Assembly: GCA_016748015.1 (NCBI GenBank)
Contig: JAAOMT010000515.1
Span: 180,759 to 244,758 of the forward strand
Direction of reading: 5' to 3'
Length of the DNA: 64,000 nucleotides
Origin: Geosiphon pyriformis
Lineage: Eukaryota > Glomeromycota > Glomeromycetes > Archaeosporales > Geosiphonaceae
The notes beneath the pieces are model-generated. The model was not told the DNA's origin. It saw only the letters and a program-made list of their open reading frames with translations, and did not search any database. Numbering within the stretch: the stretch's first letter is position 1; the number at the start of each line of letters is the position of its first letter. The position numbers and the translations under genes are program-made. Shown piece after piece: positions 12,501 through 25,852 of the stretch.

Positions 12501-15500
12501 AACAACATTTAAATTATTATTATCTATGTTGTTAAATTTAATTTTAGTTTTAAAATTAGCAAAGTTTTTAAATACACTAACTAAAAAAGAAGCAAAATTC
12601 TTGAAAATATTAAGCAATATAAGCAAATTATTTTCAACTTTGTAATTTTCGCACATATTTTCAATTACAAAAAAAGTAATTAAAGAAATTAAAAAACTAA
12701 TAAGTTTAATAATAGATTCTATTAAAACAGTCAAACTTAAAATCTAAGATTCTAAAAAATTTAACTTAAACTTAATAACAGAATTAATAACAAAAACAAC
12801 CAAAAAAATAACAGAAAAAAAAGCCAGAAAAACAAAAACTATAGCATAAAACTTGTTATTAACAAAAAATAACACAAAAAGCTTAAACCAATTGCAAACT
12901 TGAAAGACAATTTTAAAAACAGAGAAAAAATTTTTATAATTAACAAACAAATGGCCCAAATTCTAATATTTATAACAATAACAATATTTAAAAGTTTTTT
13001 ATCAGATATAACATTTGTATAAAGTATTAGTTTTAATAATAATAAGATTTAAAAACTTATAAAAACCAAATATTACAATAGTAAAATGTTAAAAATAATA
13101 AAAATTAGAAGATTAAAAAATAAAACAAGTACAATCACCAATTTAAAAAATTATATTACTGATCTTAAAAGCAATACAGCCAAATAAAAAATTGATTAAT
13201 TTGATTTTAAACATATTTTTTAAAGTAATGATTTTTTTTGATTAAAAAGAAAAAAAATCCAAACACTATTCTTTTTACTAATACAAACCAATAATTAAGA
13301 GCAGCAGTAACAAAAAAAAAAATTCTTAAAATAATAATAGCATATTATTACAAGCTAATAGACTTTAATTTAACAGTATTAATAACATTAAAAATACTAA
13401 AAACATTTTTAATATTATTGAAAAATATGCCAAGAGAAATATTATGAAATATAACAGATATAAAAAAGAGAAAACCAGAAACCATCACAAAAAATTTTGC
13501 AATTTTAAGTGTAATTAAAAAAAACTATTAACAGAAATTTTAATAAGAGCAATTAAAAAAGTCTTAAAAGCAAAATTTATATAAAACAATTTAATATTGT
13601 TTTTAGAAACAGACTTAAGCCTAACAAAACCAGACAACAAATAAAATAAAAAATTAATCAAAGTTAATTTGATTTTAAAAATATACTTAAACATTAGAAT
13701 AAAACTATTTACCAGAAAATTTTTAATAACTAAAAATTGTTTTTTAGATATTATTAAAAATAATATCAGAAAACAGAGAAAAAAAATTGTTTTAGTTTCT
13801 ATTTAGTCAGTCCAATTCTTAAGATTAAATGACCTAATAAGTTGATTTGCTTTTAAAATTAGCAATAATCTGCCAAAAAATATTATATTTGATAATATAA
13901 TTAATAATTAAACTTAATTTATCTTAAAAAACATGTTATTATTGTAATTATTTACATTAAAAAAAAGTTAATTATTGCTGAAAAAATTTTATTCAAAATT
14001 ATAAAAAAATTCAATATAATAATAACAAATATAAATAACTGTTGTTGTTTTTTTGACTCTTTAGCTTTTTTGGCCATTTATAAAATAGTATTAATAGTAT
14101 TAATAATAAAAACAAAAAAAATTAACTTATTAACTGACCATTGTTAAAAACTTTAAAACTCTTAAACAACATTAAAATTAATCTAAGTGTGTTTTTTAGA
14201 AAAAACTTTGATTAAAAAAGAACTACTAGTCAAAAATAAGAAAAATGCTTTAAAAACCACCAAAAACAGTTTTTATTACTAATATTTAAAAAAAACATTG
14301 CCAGGATATTTTGTTTAATTGCTTTAATAATAGAAAAACTTTCTTTTATTAAAACTTTATTAGTTACTATAAAAAAAGTAACATTTAAAACTTTTTTATT
14401 TTTTGTTCTGATTATAATTATAAAAATAAAATATTTAATTTAAATAAAACAATATTAAAAAACCCAAAAATTTATTATTTTAGTCTTTAAATTATTTAAT
14501 TTAAATATAAACAAGCTAAAAATTTAATATTTAAAGATAATAAATTATTAGTCTTTTTAAAAAACCACTTTTTTTAGCATAAATAACAATAAGATTATTT
14601 TAATTAATTATTAATAATATATGTTTAATAAATTTTCTGAATTGGTTTTTGAAAAAGTTATATACCAATTCTGTATGACCAAAATGCTTAAAATTTTTAC
14701 AACAAGTTAAATTCAGCTTAATTTAAAATAAATTCATCTTATTAAAATTTAAAATATATAATAAATTTTATTTAAACTTTTTTAGTTTTAAAACAAATAA
14801 CAATATATCTTATTCTATTTTTTATAACAAAATAAATTAACAACACAAGTTTTTTTACTTAATCTGTTTAAAAAATCTTTAAAATTATAAACAGAATTCT
14901 TTCTAATTAATATTTATTAATTAAAAACCAAAAAATTAGTATTTTTTGATTTAATAAACACTATTATAATTTGTTACTATAGCCAAATTAATTATAATTA
15001 GATTAATATGATCTTATCAAATTTAGACAAAGCTAAGAAAATAATCTTTTTAAAAACATCTATAATTTTTTTTTAATAATTACTATTTAATTTAATAATA
15101 TATTTAGTTTTTTAAGATTATTATTTACAATTATATTTTTATTTTTAGCCAATATTATAGTTTTTTTTAAATTAAATTTTAATATAAACATTAATCTAAT
15201 GATTCTTTGAATTTTGAAATAATAAACGTTTTTTTAAACCAATTATTAAAAAACATTTTTTTAATTATCTACATCTTTTTTATAAAGTTTTTTTTAATAA
15301 CTAATAAATTAATATTCAAAACATAAGATTTTTTGATTATAATTTAACTTAACTTAAAAAAAAATAAAAGATAAAAAAACATTTTTTTATTTTTAGTATT
15401 ATATTAAATTATATTTAAAGATAAAGCTTTTAACTTATTAATATTTATTTTTTTTGCTTTAAAAGTATTTGTCTTAAAGTCTAAAAAAGCTTTATTTTTG

Positions 15501-18450
15501 TTACTAGCATTAAATCCAATATCTATTATTATAAACTTTTTTAGCTTAAATTTGAAGTCAGTTTTTATATTATTGAAAATATTAAAGACAATTATTGTAT
15601 TATTTAAAAATAAAAATTTGCCCAAAAACAAAATTACTTTTTTATTAAGGTTTTTTATATTTTTTTCTGCTTTTTTTAGTCTTTAAGTAAAATTATTTTT
15701 AATAAAACTATATATAGTACTTTTTACAGATTTTTTCTTAATTGTATTGTCATTAGCAGTAGTTACTAATTTTTAAACAAAAAGATTAGCATTTTGTAAA
15801 ATATTAAAAACCAATAAACAGCAAAAACAAAAATTTTTTCTTTTTTAAGAATTTTAAATATAGAAAAGAAACAAGTTTTTTTAATTATTTAATATTAAAA
15901 TTATATCTTTTAAAAAACTATATTTTAAAAATTCGATTTTTGTCTTAAATTATTATATAAAAAAAATTTATAATGTATTGGTTTAATTTTTGCAATTTTA
16001 ATAAATTTAATAATGTGCAAACTTTACTCTAAAAAATATTTTCAATATAATTAATAATATTAAAAAGAGTAATAATAATATATAAACTGGGTAGCTAATT
16101 ACACATAGTTTGTGCACAATTTATGTATAAATTACAATAATTGTATTGTGTGAAAATAGTTAATAATTGGATTACAACAAAAAATAAATAATAAATGAAA
16201 ATAAAATGTAAATACAAATTTAAAGACATTTTAAAATAAAAAATTTAAATATTTAGAAATTAACAATTTTCTTTTAAAACAGATAATTGAATATGTGAAA
16301 AACCAATCATATAAAAATTTTCATGTAAGCTCATTATAAGTTTAGTGCTTAATATTAGCATTAATAATATATTTTATTAAATATTAAAGTATAAATAAAA
16401 TTATTATAAATAAAATTTGTATATTATATGTTTTATAAGCATTTTAATGAAATTAGAATTATAAAAAAAGTGTGCAAATAACAAAATTGGTCTCTAAAAA
16501 TGTCATGTTAAAACATTTCAATTTATTAATTATTTCTTGAAAAAAGAATTACAGCAATATATGTACAATAAAAAACAACATAATAATTTAAAAAACACAA
16601 TTTCAAAAGCAATAAAATTGAAATTTTAAAATTTTAATTCAAAAATAATAAAATAAAATTTTTCAATTTTCATATTTGAATTTTCGATATTACAATCTAA
16701 ATTTGTTGTGTCAACAATAAGACGTCTTAAAATGCTTTTAAAAAATTATAAATTTTATTCTAATAATATTTTTTGTAAAATATTGTTTGTTTCACAACTT
16801 TTTTCTTATAATATTTCTTAAAATTAAATAACTATTATTATTTGCACTTTTTTTAAGAACAATTGTCAAAAGTTTTTTATTAATTTTAATTCTTTTTTCT
16901 TTTACAAATTCCATTTGCTCTTTGTTGAACTTATTTTACTATTTTTTAGCTTGCTGCTCTAACCTATAATACTATTTTTAAGTTCTGAAGATTATTAATC
17001 TTAATAAATTGTACAAAGTTATTAGTTACTTGAAGCAAAAGATTTTCAAAAATTAATAAGTTTACATTATTTTGTTTGGTAAATCGAATGTTAATAATTG
17101 TTCAATGTAAAAAATATTTTTTTTTGGTAAATATATATAGAAATTAAGAAGCTTATCTTTTAATACAATATTGGAAAGTATTGAATTAATTTTTGATTTG
17201 ACAAAATTAAATTTTTTAAGCAAGAGTAAAAGCACTTTTTTTTGAATTACTAATATATTTATAATATGTCCAATAAATGAAGTTTTTTTTTAATATTTGA
17301 AATATTAAGTTGTTTCGGTATACTGTTCTAATTTTCAAATAATTTTTTTAAAATGCTGAATTAAAGGATTTTTTACAACTATATAAATAAATATTTTAAG
17401 TAAGTTTTCAAAATATTAATAAATATTATAAAGAAATCAATTAACTAAAAGTTAGTTTTTATCAGGTAAAAAAGATAAATGAGCTCACATTAAGAGTGGG
17501 AATTCATAAAAATAACAGTTAAATTTGAGAAAAATTTAAAAATCAAATACCATCTAGCTCTACTTTCATATTATAATAATTCATAAAACTTTGTATTAAA
17601 TGAATGTTAATAAAAAATATTCTTTTTCTGAAAACAATTTTTTTTTAAAAGTACAAGAAATACAACAACAAAATAAATATGCAGTTTAAATTCGAAATTT
17701 TAATACCTGTATTTTTCTTAAAAAACAACAAATAATTAAAAATTTATTGTTTTATCACAAGAAATACAAATAAATTGTTTTTTCTTGAAACTTTTATAAT
17801 ATTTGATTGAAATTAATGAAAGTAAATCTTAACATGTAAAATAAAAGTATTAAAGTACTATAATTTTTAAATCAAATTTTTGTTAATATATAATGCGTAT
17901 TTCTTAAAAAGAATTGCAAATTTGATTATTTTCAAAAAAATACAAAATATAAAAACCTATATTTTTAAAATAAGCATTTAAAAGTTCATAAAAATTACGG
18001 TTTTTTACATTATAAAAAGTCTGTGACGTTAACACAAACCAATATATTTTATTAAATTGAAAATGGTAATATAAATTATTGATTTATCTAAAAAAAATTG
18101 TGATGAATTTTTATTGGAACAATTATGGTTTATGAAAAAAATTTTTAAAAGTTAATTTAATTTCAATTAATTTTATCTTAATTTTTTCATCATGAAATAA
18201 TCAATAACTAGATTATATCTCAAAAAAAAACTAAACTTGAAACTTTTAAAATTAGCATGAACAATTTTAAGCAATGAAATTAAATTAAATCATCTATTTT
18301 TAAATGGTTTATATTATTTTTATTTTTAACAAAATTTTGTTTTTAAATATAAATTTATTTTACATTTAAATAAAATAAGGTATTTTTAATTGTAATTTGT
18401 TCAAAGCTTATTAAAAAAAAAATTTTGTATTTTTTGAAATATTTAAAATA
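9531..18450. other. Very AT-rich, CG-poor block, largely decayed repeat DNA
   Basis: Nearly 9 kb of extreme A+T with almost no CG dinucleotides and no intact gene. Readable frames are Ile/Lys/Asn/Phe-rich. The recognisable content is a minus-strand LINE ORF1 remnant at 14.6-15.7 kb, listed separately. Frames at 12471-12959 (minus strand) look like mutated protein sequence but I cannot identify them. The composition resembles transposon DNA eroded by C-to-T change. Confidence 0.7.
14600..15690 (-). pseudogene. Decayed LINE ORF1 remnant (copy B)
   Basis: Read on the minus strand with stops ignored, three landmarks appear in the order expected for ORF1 of the LINE at 34.1-40.6 kb. First is a frame at 15631-15404 with TFKAKKININKLKALSLNI-like sequence. 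Second, at about 15075-15011, is DVFKKIIFLALSKFDKI, which resembles the ORF1 segment before its RNA-binding part. Third, at about 14704-14669, is a zinc-knuckle relic CCKNFKHFGH. Stops and frameshifts interrupt it throughout. Residual sequence agrees with the other copy mainly after undoing C-to-T/G-to-A change. ORF2 should continue toward lower coordinates, but I could not recognise it. Confidence 0.6.
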
Positions 18451-20014
18451 ACACTTTAAAATTAATAGTGCAATTCATTATTAAAATGAAAAAATACTCT
18501 GAGCACAATTTTCATTCAAATAATGTGATCTTTGGGATTGAAAGCGAACAATCACAGATTACTTGAGACTGTAAAAAAGATTAGTCATTTAATTTTTCTG
18601 CAGCACCATTTTTTAAACAAAAATGCAATTTGGCGATCTTTGATATTCACAATCAGTTTATAATCTCCGTATTCTCCAAATTTAACATCGCCAAAAAACT
18701 TTGTGTAATTTTGGTTAGTTTGATTTTAAGGTTTTTGAATTGCCGTGATAATGTGCCACTAATTTATGAAAGTTAATATCTGGTTTGATTTCCCGTTTTT
18801 TGAATTTTTTGAATATTCTAGTTTGAATATTGCAAAAAGGCGAAAATCTTGTACCTATCATTTATCCAATCAAAACAAATCAATTAGCTGTGTTCACGAA
18901 TTTTAAGACAAAATTGCTCTTCAAAAAATTTTGAGCCTGGGAAAAAATTATGAGAAAATCTTACAAATGAAATCAAGAATTTCATGGGAACTTTTGTAAC
19001 CATGTTTTACTGCCTCCAAAAAGGCTTCCTTTTCTTTGTATTTTAGACGTTACTTATTGTTCAGTGCATATTTTAAAAAGTCAAAAAAAGTTGTTGCTCA
19101 TGTGGAAATTGAAAATGGTAATATAATATGCCTTTGTGATGATTTTCTTGTTAATTCTTGCTAAAACCCGCTTTTCTGTTCTATATGAAAGCTAAATAAG
19201 AAGAATCTTAAGGTTCGAGAAAGTCATAAGACTTTTAATTGTGTATTGTGTCAGAGAAAATCTAGATGTTAGGATCAAAGTTAAAATTTTAGATTTTGAT
19301 TTCTATCTTGTTAAAGACCAATAATTACATTTAAATCGGTGATGAAAGGCGAAATGTCGAGAACCTGAAATTTCTCTTAAAAAAAGAAAATTTTGAAAAC
19401 TAAAATGTTTTTTCTCGCTATTATTACTTTACGCTCTTTCCCCTAACAAAGAAAATAAATTATCATTATAGCAAAATACCAAAAATTATCTTTGCCAAAG
19501 TAAATTGATAACTACTTCTTAATAGTTCTCTACAACTTGATTTCAGACAACTATTTTTACTCTATTTAGTTAAATCACATTAATTTTCATAAAGAAGATA
19601 AATTTTTTGGCTACAATTTATCAAAAAAAAAAAATTTTATTTTCAAGGTTTAATGAAACTTTAACACGTATCATTTCAGTTTAAAAACTTTATCATCCTT
19701 TGTTCCAACTGCATCTATTTTCGAACTTTATTAGTTGATTCCCCATAAAAAATTATGCGAGTTTTCAATTAATAAGCCTCTTATTGAGCTTTATGAAGAA
19801 TTCAGTGGCCAATACATGATTTCTAGCAATTTTGAACTATTTTTAATAAAGGTCAAATTTCGCATGTTTTAAAAAAAATATTAATTAAAAGCATATTATA
19901 ACTAGCTAGTATGTGCCCGTTCTGAAACCAATAAAAATTTTTTTTTCAAGAACTTTAGATAAATTTTTCGTTTATTCAAATGAAAATCTTTTCTGAAAAT
20001 TCGAAATATGGGAA

Positions 20015-20048
<34 letters not shown>

Positions 20049-20145
20049 ATCTAAGTACTAACTGTTCTCGAATTTCTATCTATAAATTAATAAATTTACA
20101 TTTTTACTATTCTATTGAACTAAATGTTTTTGAAATGCTGGGTCT
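18451..20145. other. Intergenic region downstream of the ABCG gene
   Basis: Composition returns to that of the gene blocks, but no exon could be supported on either strand. Scattered coding-like words have no continuous frame. A (TTA)n tract lies at 20017-20047. The 3' untranslated region of the minus-strand ABCG gene should start just below 20146. Confidence 0.55.
20017..20047. repeat. (TTA)n microsatellite
   Basis: About ten TTA units in the 3' flank of the ABCG transporter gene. Confidence 0.9.
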
Positions 20146-23100
20146 TCATTTTCTTGTTCCAGTCTTTCTTAGTACCCAATAAGCGGCAAGCCGAACCATC
20201 ACACAAATCATAACGAGGATAAATAAATTAGTGTACCAAGCGAGATGTGTCAACGAATTAAGCTTCAATACAGAGTGTCCTTCGATGTAGGCCGTCTGAT
20301 TGCGGTTATCCAAGCATTCGCTATACTGGCTACCGACATTTTCTAAAGCTGAACATCTAAAACGTGCTGACGGTGTATCAAATTGTATTTGCATTAAGAG
20401 TTGGTAAGAATATTTACTGAAGGAAAGATAGGATGCCCATAAGAACCATCCCGGAACATAGGTTACATAGAAACCGGCCAAGAGCATGGATGAAAGCATG
20501 AATATGGTTACGCTTGCTGGAAAATTAGGTAATCAATTAAGGTCATTTTTATAAATCATGAGAATATAGCAGGAAAGATTTTTCCAAGGTTATTCTTAAA
20601 AACATACTCAATGCCTTAGGAAGATCCAACAACCAAGCACCAAATAAATAGCCAAAACTTTGTGCGGTGATAGTTGTAAGAATAACGCCGAGCTTTTAAA
20701 ATTTAAAGCAGATAATTTAGCTGTAGTAGTTTTTTTTTAAAAAAAAAACAAAGTATTTGGATCCCAATCAACAAGATATAACTTACCCAGAATAAAATGA
20801 AATGTCCAGCAGAGGGCAATAAATTAGCTATCCAATATACACCAAAGACAAATAATGATGGGGAGACTATCGCTAAGGGGACTTCGGCAAATGTTTTCGC
20901 AAGAAAATAAGCGGAAAGGCGATAGGATCGTGATTGTCGTTCTTTATTTAGCACTTCACGGTCTAATGGAAATGCGCTCACTGTTTGAAATAATGGATTG
21001 AATGACCAAAATATGCAGCTGTTTGGATTTATTTTAAAATATAGATTAGCTTTTGAAATAGAAAAGCAGCATTGAAAAACATCAACATACGTGAAGTAAA
21101 TCTGTGAGTGAAGAAAATCGTTTTGATTAGAACTAAACATCAAATAAAACATTAAAAGCTTGAGATATTAAATCGTTGCCTCACCAAACTATATCGATCT
21201 TTAATATGCTTTTCTTCGAATGGAATTCGAAACCAGATTAACGAACAAATAAGAACCAAAGCAAAGGTCTGGAAAAAATCCATTTTCGAAAGAATAACCT
21301 TTCTACGTTGCTTAAATCCACGCTCTGTAAGAACTAAAAGTTGTTGCCAAAAAGTAGCTTCCCAGCGATGTTTCACAATAATTGGTTGGCCAATTGTATC
21401 ATCTTCAATAGCTACTGTATCTGATGAAGAAAGCATGCTGTTTAAACTTAAAGGAGAATTGGGAATTATTTCTGGTATCTGCTTTTCATGAATTTGCGGC
21501 CGTTCACTATGTTTCATGACAATTTGTTTTCCACTTGGATCATCAATCGCAATACGAGAGTATGAGTTAATAAGTTTTCTTCGGTTTTTCGAATCTTGTA
21601 AAACATCCACTAGGAAAAAATAAACAATTGAAACAAAATTAGAATTTTAAAAAGAAACATAATCTTGAAAATTTAAAATCTTACATAAATAATCCGCGGG
21701 GTTAAAATTGGCATGACAATTAAAGCCTTCCCGGGCAAGGTAATTTACTAATTCGGGTGCTTGATCAAAATAAACCATTTTTCCATCTGCCATCACTAAT
21801 AGTTTATCGAACAATTCAAATACTTGAGAAGATGGTTGATGGATGACCATAATTATGGTTTTACGTTGTTGCAGAGCGAATTCTTTAAGAATTTTTACTA
21901 GTTCCAATGCAAGGGAGGAGTCTGACGCAAAGCGAAAAATTTAAGTTTTTATAATTCAACTGATTAGATGCAGGTTGAAAAGTATCATTGAATCAGAGAA
22001 ACTCCAATTTACCTAATCCTGATGTTGGTTCGTCCAACAGAATTACACTTGGATCTGTCAATAATTCACTAGCGATGCTGACTCGTTTTCTTTCACCACC
22101 AGACACACCGCGAACTCTCGTATCACCAATGATAGTATCAGCGCATTTGGTAAGGCGCAATAGCTTGATCACGTTCTCTACCTGCGCCAGTTTTTCTTGA
22201 CGTGACATTTCACGTGGGAGCCTGAGCAATGCCTAAAAAAATTGATCGGCATAAGTATAGGAAATAGTTTATTCGAACCAAACTAAAAGTGGAAATCACA
22301 TACAGTGTACTTCAGCGTCTCACGAACCGTCAAATATGGGAAGAAGATATCATCTTGCGTACAATATGCAACAAATCTTTTTGACTCCTTGGTTAATTTC
22401 ACACCATTTACAAGCATTGTACCCTCGTACTGTTTTTTATTGATGCGATTCCCAAGTAGATTCAGGAGAGTGGTTTTACCGCAGCCTGATGGACCCATTA
22501 TCGCCAAAATACCTTATACGGATATGATGAAGGGAAAATTTTAAGATTTTCAATTGATTGCATTAAAGAATCATTCTCACTCTAAATTGACCTACCAGGA
22601 TTGGCACATCCATGAATGTTTTCAATGATTTTCTTATATCCATCACTGCCTTTTGCCGGATTTTCAATATCATTTGGTTTTTTGATCGACTTATTGAAAG
22701 GCCAAAACCATGAGGTTAATTTATTCCTTTTTACATTTTCAGCTGGCTTCTCATTCTCATATGAAAGGTCATCATCTTGGCTGAACTTTTTCGAAACGGA
22801 ATAATTCACCCCATACCACTCTACAAAAACAGGGTTTTGACGTGAGTTCGATCCGAATTCAGTATTATGAACGAGTTGTGCTCGTCCATTTTTTTTTTCA
22901 ATGGTCGGCGAGGAAACTAATGTGTCTATCGTTTCTCGTCTCTTTTGTTTTAAGTCATTGGAATCAACGGCCGTTCCATGAATTTGAGTATCAGTCGAAG
23001 CAATATTAGCATGCTATTAGATATAATCAATAATAGTGATAAATTTTACAATTCCAACTTCGAAAACGCGAAAATTTGCGAAAGAGATATAAACCTTCAT

Positions 23101-23220
23101 CATATCATCTGTAATAGCATTATTAAAATCTCTTCTTGAAACTCCAGCAGAAATCTGTCTCGTTAATGGAGGCTCCTTAAGTGTTATCACTTTTTGAGGT
23201 GCAGCTCTATTCCCCGACAT
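20146..23220 (-). CDS. ABCG (White/ABCG1-type) half-transporter, 777 aa, ten exons
   Basis: Ten exons in transcript order: 23220-23095, 23013-22596, 22512-22304, 22232-22013, 21921-21685, 21609-21185, 21101-21091, 21018-20787, 20692-20608, 20516-20146. All phases agree, giving 777 residues. The layout is nucleotide-binding domain then membrane domain. Walker A is GPSGCGKTT (about residues 187-195), the Q-loop region YCTQDD, the signature [10 protein letters not shown] (about 293-302), Walker [13 protein letters not shown] (about 314-325) and the H-loop VIHQPSSQ. A linker of about 100 residues leads to the C-terminal membrane domain ([20 protein letters not shown] motif, then several helices). 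The long Ser/Thr-rich N-terminus (about 160 residues) precedes the ATPase. It should work as a homo- or heterodimer exporting lipids, sterols or other hydrophobic compounds. The substrate cannot be told. Exon 7 is only 11 nt, and without it the frame and the helix that follows are lost. Confidence 0.92.
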
Positions 23221-24800
23221 TTCGATTCTTTATTTTTCGGTTTTATTTATCGTGGATTTGCTCCAACAATGAAAAGGGTCACTTTAAAGGTAGAATTAGT
23301 CAAAGAACGCGACTAAAATTGATACTTCAACGTTAAGGATGCCCGCACTCATTTTTATAGGAAAATGAAAACATTTCAAAAGTTTAAAATCATTACAAAT
23401 GGCTTTTAGGGTACGCAGACACAAGACTTGTAAGTTTCTAGTTTTTTCCAAATGAGAACCATTGGTTGAAAAATTTGTAATCAATCTTGATGAATGGAAA
23501 ATATCGCAATTTTCCAGATTAGATTTATTGGTTGAAAAATTTTATAATAGTAAGCCATGATGAATGGAAAAAATTCCCAATCTGTGTTTTGGACGCAACA
23601 ATGAACTTGAATGCATTTAGTATAGAAAGAGTATCATTAGAAATTAAAATTGTGGTCTATTAACGCCCTGTGAAATTTTAAATTGTGACTTTAATTAATT
23701 TACAAGGATCTATCTGAGTTTCCTTTTGGTGTATTCTCTTGTTTCTTGTTTGTTTGTTTTTGTTGTGCAATAATCTTTCATTTCAGTATCTGAAAAAATT
23801 TAAGGATTGTGTAAATTAGTGTAAACTTTCCTTTACGGTAAGAAAAACCTTCGTTTTAACTAAATTTGACAAATAGCTTGTTTTAAAGATCAGTTGTCTT
23901 TAATTATTTACCAAACCAAGATTTTCACCAGCAAAATTTACCCGTTTAAACTCCCAAAATTTTTGATTAAAGCTCGATATGTATTAAATCATTTGTAATG
24001 AAATCATCACCAGTGGTTTAAAAGCTTGAATTGGACAAAATCAACACAATTAAAGATAAACGAAGCCGCTGCCCGCAGTCTTCTGCGTGATGCAACAATG
24101 ATTACATGAATCGGCAGACTAATTGGATGTCGTCGATTATGGCAAAATAACATTTAGTCAAAAGTAATAAATGGTTGCTCATTTCTGACATATCATTTCT
24201 AGCCTGTCCAAGTATAAAATTTTACCCGGACACTTTCCAAGGAGAAGAGCTGTGCCCAAAATTGATGCGATATGATCAAGTTGTGATAATTGATGCGCAT
24301 TTTTAATGGGATTTTCCAACGGCCTAGGGTTTCAGCGACCCTATCTTATAGCTCTAATAAAATATACGGAATAGCCATCTATACAAAATAAACAGAATAG
24401 CCGCTACTCAAGTTTTAAACATGTTCAATGTTATATAAAAAATTCTTGGAGAAGCCAAGATGGAATTACTGCTCTTAAAAAACTTTCAAAGAAACCAAAT
24501 TTTAATGCTGCAAGCCTTTGTGAACTTTTTAATCTTTAAAAGGGAGACAACATTTATTTCTCATACTTTTATGGTTAAAAAAATAAATCTAGATTTGCAA
24601 GCTCAGATTTTTTTGTGATCAGATTATTATCAAATTTTTTACACATTTTTACACTTATATGTTACTCATATCTTTCAGAGCAATAAACTTGCTCTTATAA
24701 ATTGGAACCATTAGGGCGACAGTAGTTTATCCTAAATTCATTATTAATAAAAAGTTAAGACTATTGATTATATTTTGACCGTTTTTTTCAAGGTTAATTT
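23221..24800. other. Intergenic region upstream of the ABCG gene
   Basis: Holds the putative ABCG promoter and a diverged tandem duplication (23460-23581). A somewhat GC-richer island at about 24050-24360 has no continuous frame and no recognised homology. It may be a gene relic. Confidence 0.5.
23460..23581. repeat. Diverged tandem duplication, about 67-bp period
   Basis: The block at about 23460-23512 (ATTGGTTGAAAAATTTGTAA at its start, TGATGAATGGAAAA later) recurs at about 23528-23581 with small insertions and substitutions. It lies 240-360 bp upstream of the ABCG start codon, in the likely promoter. Confidence 0.7.
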
Positions 24801-25824
24801 GAGTTTTTTTTCAAAATTTATAGTAAATTGTAAAAGCAATAAATATAAATTAAGTGAATGGATCAAAATTCTATTTTTGACGATAAGAACTTAATAAATG
24901 TAAGGGTTATTGATATTCATGTGTATTAATAAATTATAATAAAGTTATAAAAAACATGGTTTATAAAATAAATTTAATAGTCCTTTTTCTTGATATACAG
25001 GTTTACAATTAATAAAACAAATAATGGAATGAAAAACCTGAAAATTTGAATTATTGATCAATAGATTGACAATAATATAATATATACAATTGTATGGCAA
25101 ATAGTAATACACATAAGTTAGGCACAAGCCTACATAAAAGCAAATTATTTAAATAATAAATCACTAATAATGCTGATAACAAATGCTAAATTTAAATAAT
25201 ATTAATCACATGATATGTCATAATTAAAATGACATTTTTAAAATTAATTTTTTTATTAAATTCTTATATTTATTATATAGTATACATAACATGTTATTTA
25301 ATTAACAAATTCATTTAAAAAATAAATTATTGACTTTATTATTGATTATTTTTGTTATTTGTATATTCAACATTCTTCAAAAAATACTTTTAAATATCTT
25401 TTTTTATTTTTTTGGTTAAATAAAATTAACATAAAAAACGAGTTTATAATACTGTACAAAATTAATGTATTCAAAATCTTTCATTTTATATGCAAAAAAA
25501 ATTAACATTGGTTTAATAATTAATTTAATTTATTGGTTGGTTTAATTTAAATTGTTAATTTAAAATTTAAAATAATTTTTTTAGTTAATCTAAATTCATT
25601 TTGTTTGGTTTTGATATATATGGAAAATTAGTTGTATTTTTTAGTAAAATCTTAATATTTTCAATAAAACCTGATTTAATAATCTTAACTTTAATATTAA
25701 AAATAATTGTATTAATACTTTATCTAAAATATTTATTTAAATTTTAATGTTTATAATTTGAATTTTAATATTAATTATTCTGTTTTTAGATAACACAATA
25801 AATTTTTGCTAGTTTTTATCTTTG

Positions 25825-25852
25825 CTATTATTATTATTATTATTATTATTAT
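25825..25852. repeat. (ATT)n microsatellite
   Basis: About nine ATT units within the AT-rich block. Confidence 0.85.

Noticed and set aside
12471-12959. Two minus-strand frames of 71 and 87 codons
   Set aside because: Phe/Ile/Asn/Lys-rich composition in a CG-depleted block points to decayed repeat DNA. No start context, splice sites or family match.
9531-18450. Mitochondrial insert or centromere as the explanation for the AT-rich block
   Set aside because: No mitochondrial gene words are seen and LINE relics explain part of it. A centromere cannot be judged from sequence alone.
21988-22804. Plus-strand frames opposite the ABCG exons
   Set aside because: They are antisense shadows of the ABCG ATPase exons, whose motifs are clear on the minus strand.
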